Part shown: piece by piece, positions 20,871 to 25,871 of the stretch
Layout: each line of letters starts with the position of its first letter
How positions within the stretch are numbered: position 1 is the stretch's first letter
Assembly (NCBI GenBank): GCA_015680685.1
Contig: MNCI01023672.1
Coordinates: forward strand, 213,222-239,092
Length of the DNA: 25,871 nt
Reading direction: 5' to 3'
DNA from: Gnetum montanum
Lineage: Eukaryota; Streptophyta; Gnetopsida; Gnetales; Gnetaceae
The notes under the pieces: model-generated
Told to the model about the DNA's origin: nothing
What the model saw: the letters and a program-made list of their open reading frames with translations, nothing else
The model's database searches: none
Program-made: the position numbers and the translations under genes

Positions 20871-21260
20871 TTTTCAAATGCATTTTCTTTAAAAATCTTC
20901 AAAGAAAGATCTATGATTCCCAACTATGCATCAATAGTACTTAGTCAAGCCCTTCCCATAATGATTGGAAAGTCCTCCTTAGAATTGTCAACATGGATCA
21001 CTAGAAAGTCAATAGGGTAGGACCACCAATAGATAGTAGTTATAATGTCCTCCACCAGTCCCAAGGGAATAATGATGGATTGGTCTACCAACTCTAGGTA
21101 TATGTTACTCTTCTTGAGTGGAACCAAGTTCTAGGCTTTGTACATCTCATAAGAAATCAGATTAATACCAAAACCTAAATCCAAAAGGGCTTTTCAATGC
21201 TCATTCCTAGCAATTTGAAGATAAATTAAGGGACTTCCAAGATCAAATCTTTTCCTAGGA
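20871..21260 (-). pseudogene. Element D aspartic protease
   Basis: The minus strand encodes LLDLGFGINLIS, with the catalytic DLG-type triad at 21181-21167 (Phe where Ala or Ser is usual), then VDQSIIIPLGLVEDI, PIDFLVIHVD and FPIIMGRA. These match, in order, the flap and ILGRP-like end of the retropepsin of Athila/Tat elements. The frame 21127-20945 has no stop. A Gln-type stop lies between the active site and this frame. Confidence 0.85.
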
Positions 21261-23512
21261 AGGTGAATAGCCTTTATCCAATTAGTTACTACATGGGTTA
21301 ACATGATAGCATGCACTTTGATAGTTGATTGGTTTGAAGGGGACTCAAAAAAATTCAATGTAGATGATGAGGAAGAAGTAGGGTTATCAGCTACATGGAT
21401 CTATGAGGACTTTGTAGGGCTATTGGTTTAGAAGAATGATCTTTTTCTAGGTCTAGGTTCTGAACCACTTAATGAAGAAGCCAGTTGTAAGTTAATGACC
21501 TTAGTAGTGTTACGTTACTGCAGTTGGTTTGAAATGTCATCCTACATTGATGGAGAAGCTAGTAATTGGGTTGAGGGAAGAGGGACATGAGAAAAAGGAT
21601 GAGGAGGATGATAAGGATATGAAGAATTCCCTCTTGAAGATGGAGAATGAGCTCTATAGTACTTAGGAGGGTAGTAGTGATGCTAAAAAAAAGCATGATT
21701 GGAAGAGTCATGCAAAGACATGGATTGTTGAACATAGTACACATATGGATTTGTAAGGATACTATTGTCTTGGCGGTGGCATCCCCCATGATTATGGGTG
21801 TTGTCACTAATGATACTACTCAAACAATTATGGTGAAGCACCACATGGGTAATACGCTTGTTTTTGGTGAAACTACCTTGGGTTTCCTTGAGGATAAAGT
21901 AATCTTCTAAGTGCTTTCCTTCTTGCCAATCTAGAATTCAAAGCATACATCTCAAATTCTTGCACGTGTGACAAAACAAGGCAAAATCCCTTAGGATGTT
22001 TGTATTGGTAGATGTTACATCCACCTTCATCATCTGATTCAGACTCCACAACCTCTTTTATGGTAGCAACTTTGCCCTTACCCCTCTGGTGGGCATGTTT
22101 AGCTTACTTCCTTCTCCTATGATCATAATGACTACTTTGCTATTTGGATGCCTTTACTATTTTAAGAGCTATTTGAAACTTTTCATTCAAAGATTCCCAC
22201 ATTTTATCTACCTTAGCTAAAATTTTGAATATATATTTTTGAATTGGAAAGGTTTTTTGCTACACCACTTCATCAAGTGGTGCCTCCTCCTCATAATCAA
22301 CAAACCAAACTTCCCTTTTTTTGATAGGAGGATCTTGATTGTACTCCTTTGAACTTTCTCTCTTTTTGAGATTTCCTTCTTCTTTAGTAACCTACTTAAT
22401 GAACCTTTGGATCTGATGGGATCTTAGTTCTAACAGTCTCACTTGGGCATAGATCCCAAGATTTCTCCTCATTTCTAATCAGAGCCCATTTATGATATGG
22501 TAAATCTACTCCCTTTGAGAATAAGCATATCTAGGACATCTATGTAAAATAGAATAATACTAGGACATGGTTGCATCCAAGGGTTCATGTGTTTCTTGTC
22601 TCCAACCTTGGATCTACTTTCTCAAGTTGGAAACTCAAGAGTACATATGATATTTGTCATTAAATCATTCAAGCATCATATTTCATCTACAGATTGATTC
22701 TGACTCCAAGGAGTAGTACCAACTTTCTACTTCTTTTATGAGTATGTTAGGGAAAAACCTAAGTTTTTGTCATTTATTTTCTATGTTCTATAAGGAACAA
22801 GCATCATGAAAGGTTTGGAGATAATTCTACAAATATAAATTGTATTGCTCCTCAAACTTGAGGATATTGCTCATATCCAAGTGCTTTATTCAACTATATT
22901 TCACATGCCTTATTGGAATTCTAATTTCCTTTACAATATTCAGCATGTTTTAAGTGGCAAGCAAAGGCTCATCATAGTCATGGGCTCTATGATGGCCATG
23001 ATGCCTATGATTCCATCTACTTTTCCTTCTCTCATGATGGTGGACCTCCCTTGAATATCCATGCCCCTAATCTCGATCATCCTAGTGGGCCCTACGATCA
23101 TAATCATTTCTATCCCACTGATCACCTCCATCACAATCACACCCTCTACAAATTTGGTTAGAGGTTTAGAAGGATGAAGAAGATGATGAAGAAGAAGAGT
23201 AAGAAGGACTAGAACCATGGTGCCTATCTCCAATGGTCATAGCCATGATCATCATCATGATGCCTATCCTTGTCCCTATCATGACTCCTATCTTTGGATC
23301 CCCCATGATCACAGGATCCATTCTTTCCTAAACTATGATATTTTATAGTGAACTATAAATTCTAGTTCAAGCCCCCTTCATTGAAACTAAGGGGAGAAGA
23401 GTCAGTGAAATGAGAACCCCTAGACAAGGGATCCTCGTTGTCTCTTTGGCCTCGCAAGAATAAGGGGTTATTGAATTATTTCCCCTTTGAAGCTGCATAA
23501 CACTTCTCCTAT
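21261..23512 (-). pseudogene. gag: Element D gag
   Basis: The minus strand carries a long hydrophilic ORF in several frames. It starts near 23512 with FNNPLFLRGQRDNEDP, followed by an Asp/His/Arg-rich region (23300-23000, for example RHHDDDHGYDH and NHRHHGHHRAHDYDEP). The core (22600-22100) has Gln-type stops and reads YYSILHRCPRYAYS, then EEGNLKKRE and VDYEEEAPLDEVV. A Ser/Asp/Glu-rich part with ESESDDEGG (about 22050) follows, then a Tyr/His/Ser/Pro-rich part (21850-21550). A clear CCHC zinc knuckle was not found. Hydrophobic open frames here, such as 23233-22940, are shadows. Gag is placed directly 5' of the protease as expected. It is cut at its start by the LTR of A. Confidence 0.7.
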
Positions 23513-23577
23513 TGCCAATTTATTTTTTGTTATGCTTTAGTTGGATGATGATGAATCATGTTTTCATGTGTGCTCCA

Positions 23578-23662
23578 ATGTCAGGTATCTAATGTTGGAG
23601 CCTTGATGTTGGGTATTCGATGTCAAAGCCAAGATGTAATGTCAAATATCCAATGTTGCAAG
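23578..23662 (+). repeat. U3 tandem repeat of element A, three copies of about 28 bp
   Basis: The copies share AATGTC, then TAT(C/T)(C/T) and AATGTTG or GATGTC. They lie just upstream of the TATA box, in the place taken by GATATC palindromes in LTR1 and B. Confidence 0.7.
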
Positions 23663-23675
23663 ATATACACTAGCT

Positions 23676-23683
23676 TATAAATA
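23676..23683 (+). promoter_or_regulatory. TATA box of element A
   Basis: TATAAATA in the context GCTTATAAATATAG, at the place matching the boxes of LTR1 and B. Confidence 0.7.
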
Positions 23684-23889
23684 TAGTGCTTGAGCTTACA
23701 TTTTCCATATTATTTTTTAGTTAAAGTAGTGAAGCTCTTGCAATTTTTTCTCTCTAGAATTAGAATATTTTTTGAGTGCCTGTAACTAGTGCACTAGAGA
23801 ACTATAGGTCCATGGAATTCAAAAAAATCATGCATAAATTCCTTACTGATTTGTATGGTTAGGCATAGGGGTACATCACCACTCATCAT

Positions 23890-23907
23890 TGGCACCATTG
23901 CTAGGGA
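23890..23907 (+). other. tRNA-Asp primer binding site of element A
   Basis: TGGCACCATTGCTAGGGA directly follows the LTR by one base. The 3' end of plant tRNA-Asp calls for TGGCGCCGTTGCCGGGGA; all differences are G to A or C to T changes. Confidence 0.85.
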
Positions 23908-24064
23908 CCTTTTGGTTGTTTCATGCACTATCTAGGATTTATTAGAAATCATTCAAAATCATTGAAATAAACCTTAGAGTCATATCATATTTTATAATTA
24001 CTACAACAAAATTTAAAAGCACAATACATTTTTTATCATCTAATTGAAAATTTCTTCTTGTCTT
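23908..24064 (+). other. Element A leader
   Basis: AT-rich untranslated stretch between primer site and gag start. No motif is recognised. Confidence 0.5.
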
Positions 24065-24346
24065 ATGAGTGCTTCTCTGCCTAGGTCTGATGGAGCTCAT
24101 TAGCTGGTGCTGCAACAATATCTAGTGGTATATACTCATCTTGATGAGTATGTACCCAATTTCATGTTCATCCTACATCAAGATGAATAACTGCTATGGT
24201 GTGACATGGAGCACAACATTATGTTGCCATCTAATAAATTCATTCTTACAATGCTCCAACAAATGCTTATACAATGGGGTCTTCAAGAACATCATGCTTA
24301 GTATGTTGTGCAAGATACTGATGCTAGGGATTATCATCTCACTAAG
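24065..24346 (+). pseudogene. gag: Element A gag start, cut by element B
   Basis: An ATG (MSASLPRSDGAH) opens a 94-codon frame without frameshift that runs exactly to the first base of the B LTR. It contains three stops, at Gln-type positions (24101, 24182, 24296). It includes HLDEYVPNFMFILHQDE and DTDARDYHLTK. The position, about 160 bp after a primer site, and the frame behaviour point to gag, although no gag domain is complete in this piece. The rest should continue beyond the 3' LTR of B, outside the window. Confidence 0.6.
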
Positions 24347-24370
24347 TGATGAGATGTAGTTCGCACAATA

Positions 24371-24416
24371 CGCGATATCGCATCTTCCCCTACGATATCG
24401 CGTACGTGATATCGCA
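24371..24416. repeat. GATATCG palindrome array in the B U3
   Basis: One intact GCGATATCGC (24372-24381) and two decayed copies (ACGATATCGC, GTGATATCGC) lie just before the TATA box. They correspond to the LTR1 array with one spacer copy fewer. Confidence 0.8.
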
Positions 24417-24431
24417 GTCCACCACCATGAC

Positions 24432-24439
24432 TATAAATA
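24432..24439 (+). promoter_or_regulatory. TATA box of element B
   Basis: TATAAATA in the context GACTATAAATAATAGGC, the same place as in LTR1. Confidence 0.75.
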
Positions 24440-24606
24440 ATAGGCAACTCTCCCTCATTTGGGTATCCCAGTTGAGAGTAGTGAAGCTTTGGCAGTTTGA
24501 TCCTTCCAGAGTTAGAATTTTTCCCTTGTCTACCCGCAGTGTGGTGAATGTGATTGCACGATGTCTTTATTCGAGTGTGTTGTACTTGGACACGCACATG
24601 ATTAGC

Positions 24607-24612
24607 AATAAA
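24607..24612 (+). terminator. Poly(A) signal of element B LTR
   Basis: AATAAA 175 bp after the TATA box, matching the position in LTR1. Confidence 0.6.
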
Positions 24613-24689
24613 GATCGATATTACTTCATCATTGCAGCATTCACTTAGTTTATTTATTTGTTATTTATTGCTTTCATAGTGCGGTGTGA

Positions 24690-25005
24690 GTATGACTTGA
24701 CTACGAGCATCTACGGATGTGTACGGCTAGTTAAGGAATCGGTTGCTCATCACAATTAGTCTCTCACCCTTAAACTCCTAGAAGCGGAACGAGTACGACT
24801 TGATTATGAGCATTTAAGTGTGACTGCTTGGTAGCCCAGTGGTGTAGGTAAGGGAATCTATGCTTGGTAACCCAGTGGCGTATTTGGGATCTGCGCTTGG
24901 TAATCCTAGTGGCATACCTAGGCCTATGCTTGGTAGTCCTAGTGGTAGTCGTGCACAAAGTCCAAGATGTGTACGGTTGATCAAGGAATCGGTTGCTCGT
25001 CGCAC
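24690..25005 (+). repeat. U5 modules of element B
   Basis: GTACGACTTGATTATGAGC-like motifs lie near 24690 and 24793. GTGTACGGCTAG or GTGTACGGTTGA with AAGGAATCGGTTGCT lie near 24719 and 24969. Between them are four tandem copies of GCTTGGTAACCCAGTGGCGTA-like sequence starting at 24826, 24862, 24894 and 24928. LTR1 has only two of these. Confidence 0.8.
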
Positions 25006-25291
25006 TTAGGCTAGATTATATTTCTTTACCTTTTCCTCCTAGTTTAGTTTAGTTAAATATTATTTTCCATTGCCTTCAGGAGTAGCATACATTAGGAACA
25101 CATCATACATCTCATCTAGACTAAACCATACGTGACATATGCAAAACTAGTCTAGGTGGGAAGACAGCGAACTATGACCTAAGGCTAACTATCTAGGTGC
25201 CACAACTAGTCCATCTATGGAGTTCGACCGGATCGCGCGTGCGACGCTTGTTTCGTATGGTTGAGTGTAGGGGTACCTCGCCACTCATCAT

Positions 25292-25310
25292 TGGTGTCGT
25301 TGCTGGGGAT
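25292..25310 (+). other. tRNA-Asp primer binding site of element B
   Basis: TGGTGTCGTTGCTGGGGAT follows the LTR after one base. It differs from the tRNA-Asp complement by three C to T changes. Confidence 0.9.
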
Positions 25311-25422
25311 GGTGCTAGTTATCTAGATTAGTTATATCATACAAGGTTGTTGTAAAGAACTTAACGATGTATCTCTTAAAAAGAAGAAATTATAAAAAGG
25401 TCACATAAATTCACACACAACA
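25311..25422 (+). other. Element B leader
   Basis: Short A-rich untranslated region between primer site and the gag ATG, ending in CACACAACA before the start codon. Confidence 0.55.
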
Positions 25423-25871
25423 ATGCCTCTCCTACAAGATGATAATAATGCCACACTTAGTGAGGAAGTTCATTGGAGAACCAATGAGTTATATGATGAT
25501 GAAGATTGGAGTATACAACTTGAAGTGGGAGTTTCCTATAAGAATGAACAAAAACAACGTCATCACAACACACAAAAGCCTAACTTACCTGATGATGATG
25601 AACCCCCACTGGCCACTACAAGCTTAACGCAAATACAAGAGGCTGTTTGAATCTCACGTAGGCATCGTAAAGAGAGTCGTCTACCTAGGTTTGATTTAAA
25701 CAACTTTCCCAAATTTTCAGGAGGTTATGAATTAGATCCGCAACAACACTTACTAGCCTTCTACGATGCCTGCACATGGAATAACATTGATAACAGTTGG
25801 CAAAAACTGAAGCTCTTTCCTATGACACTCATTGACCAAGCTAAAGTATGGTATAGATCGTTAAAACCAAA
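25423..25871 (+). pseudogene. gag: Element B gag, N-terminal part, runs off the window
   Basis: The frame starts MPLLQDDNNATL with an acidic, Asp/Glu-rich N-terminus and a stop at 25648-25650 (TGA, where Arg would fit). The same frame then runs open to the window edge, 73 codons, with SRLPRFDLNNFPKFSGGYEL, QQHLLAFYDACTWNN, and LFPMTLIDQAKVWYRSL. The F-x-G, W and A-x-x-WY-x-x-L pattern is that of the retrotransposon gag domain (PF03732-like). The start is chosen because it is the first ATG after the primer site in this frame. One stop and no frameshift make it the best preserved ORF in the window. Confidence 0.85.

Larger units (their letters stand above)
17537..23545 (-). mobile_element. Element D: Ty3/gypsy (Athila/Tat type), 5' end outside window
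   Basis: Order on the minus strand: gag, protease, RT, extra ORF, pre-LTR block, 3' LTR. The 5' LTR and primer site are not seen because element A has inserted at about 23546. RNase H and integrase are missing. D itself appears to have inserted into element C at 17536/17537. Confidence 0.75.
23546..23888 (+). repeat. Element A 5' LTR (about 343 bp, internally deleted)
   Basis: It starts TGATGATGAATC (23546, or TGATGAATC at 23549) and ends CTCATCA, followed by a primer site, so it is a 5' LTR. The TATA box is at 23676. The R part, GTAGTGAAGCTCT...AGAATTAGAAT, matches LTR1 and B. The end, TATGGTTAGGCATAGGGGTAC, also matches. The 500-700 bp that make up most of U5 in the relatives are absent. 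Confidence 0.85.
24347..25290 (+). repeat. Element B 5' LTR (944 bp)
   Basis: It starts TGATGAGATG and ends CTCATCA, followed by a primer site. It is close to LTR1: the palindrome array, TATA box, AGAGTTAGAATTTTTCCC, U5 modules, TTTAGTTTAGTTA and a nearly identical last 70 bases (GGAGTTCGAC, GGATCGCGCGTG, GTAGGGGTACCTCGCC). Many CpGs are kept, with some lost against LTR1. Open frames inside it (minus 24334-24597, plus 24346-24648, minus 24770-25005) are LTR sequence, not genes. Confidence 0.9.

Noticed and set aside
20358-21020. Plus-strand open frames at 20358-20564 and 20778-21020
   Set aside because: They are antisense to the protease, linker and RT of element D.
21559-21910. Two overlapping open frames, one per strand, with membrane-like stretches
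   Set aside because: Both lie inside D gag, whose own frame reads Tyr/His/Ser/Pro-rich sequence here with a few decayed stops.
22940-23233. Hydrophobic minus-strand ORF of 97 codons
   Set aside because: It is the shadow of the His/Arg-rich gag frame; the hydrophobic look comes from reading CAT/GAT-rich codons one base out of frame.
24334-25005. Several open frames on both strands
   Set aside because: They lie in the LTR of element B and are explained by its CpG-rich, repeat-containing sequence.

Overview
The window is a piece of plant nuclear intergenic DNA built almost wholly from old, nested LTR retrotransposons. The evidence is Ty3/gypsy pol of the Tat/Athila type, a tRNA-Asp primer binding site after two 5' LTRs, plant-style LTR promoters and very AT-rich filler. 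I see no intact host gene, tRNA, rRNA or CRISPR array. The species cannot be named; a seed plant with a large, repeat-rich genome fits best.

Left end (1-2515): a more GC-rich stretch with two very small ORFs and splice-acceptor-like sites leads into a conserved pre-LTR block and a 1069-bp LTR (LTR1), read as the 3' LTR of an element whose pol is not in the window. LTR1 carries an array of GCGATATCGC palindromes before its TATA box and repeated modules in its U5.

2516-10129: AT-rich DNA with three decayed ORFs that I cannot assign to a family. F1 (2641-5473, +) ends in a long coiled coil. F3 (+) is split into 6012-6239 and 9590-10129 by element E. Element E (6240-9583) has 95/93-bp direct terminal repeats and a TATAG flank at both ends, and carries ORF F2 (6998-8705, -) but no recognisable pol.

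10130-14102: a two-unit tandem repeat, a featureless AT-rich stretch, another decayed coiled-coil ORF (F4, -) and a chromovirus-like LTR (12805-14102).

14103-17536: element C, minus strand, with Ty3/gypsy RT, RNase H and integrase. The RT active-site box reads YVDG and the integrase reads ENG where DNG is expected.

17537-25871: a nest of three elements of one LTR clan (ends TGATGAG...CTCATCA). D (minus) has its 3' LTR at 17537-18373, an extra ORF, RT, protease and gag. A (plus) entered D near the start of its gag, and B (plus) entered the gag of A. B is the youngest of the three and its gag runs off the right edge.

Most in-frame stops in these ORFs are TAG, TAA or TGA where Gln, Arg or Trp would fit, as expected if methylated cytosines have decayed to T. 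This pattern is what allows long dead reading frames to be followed by eye.
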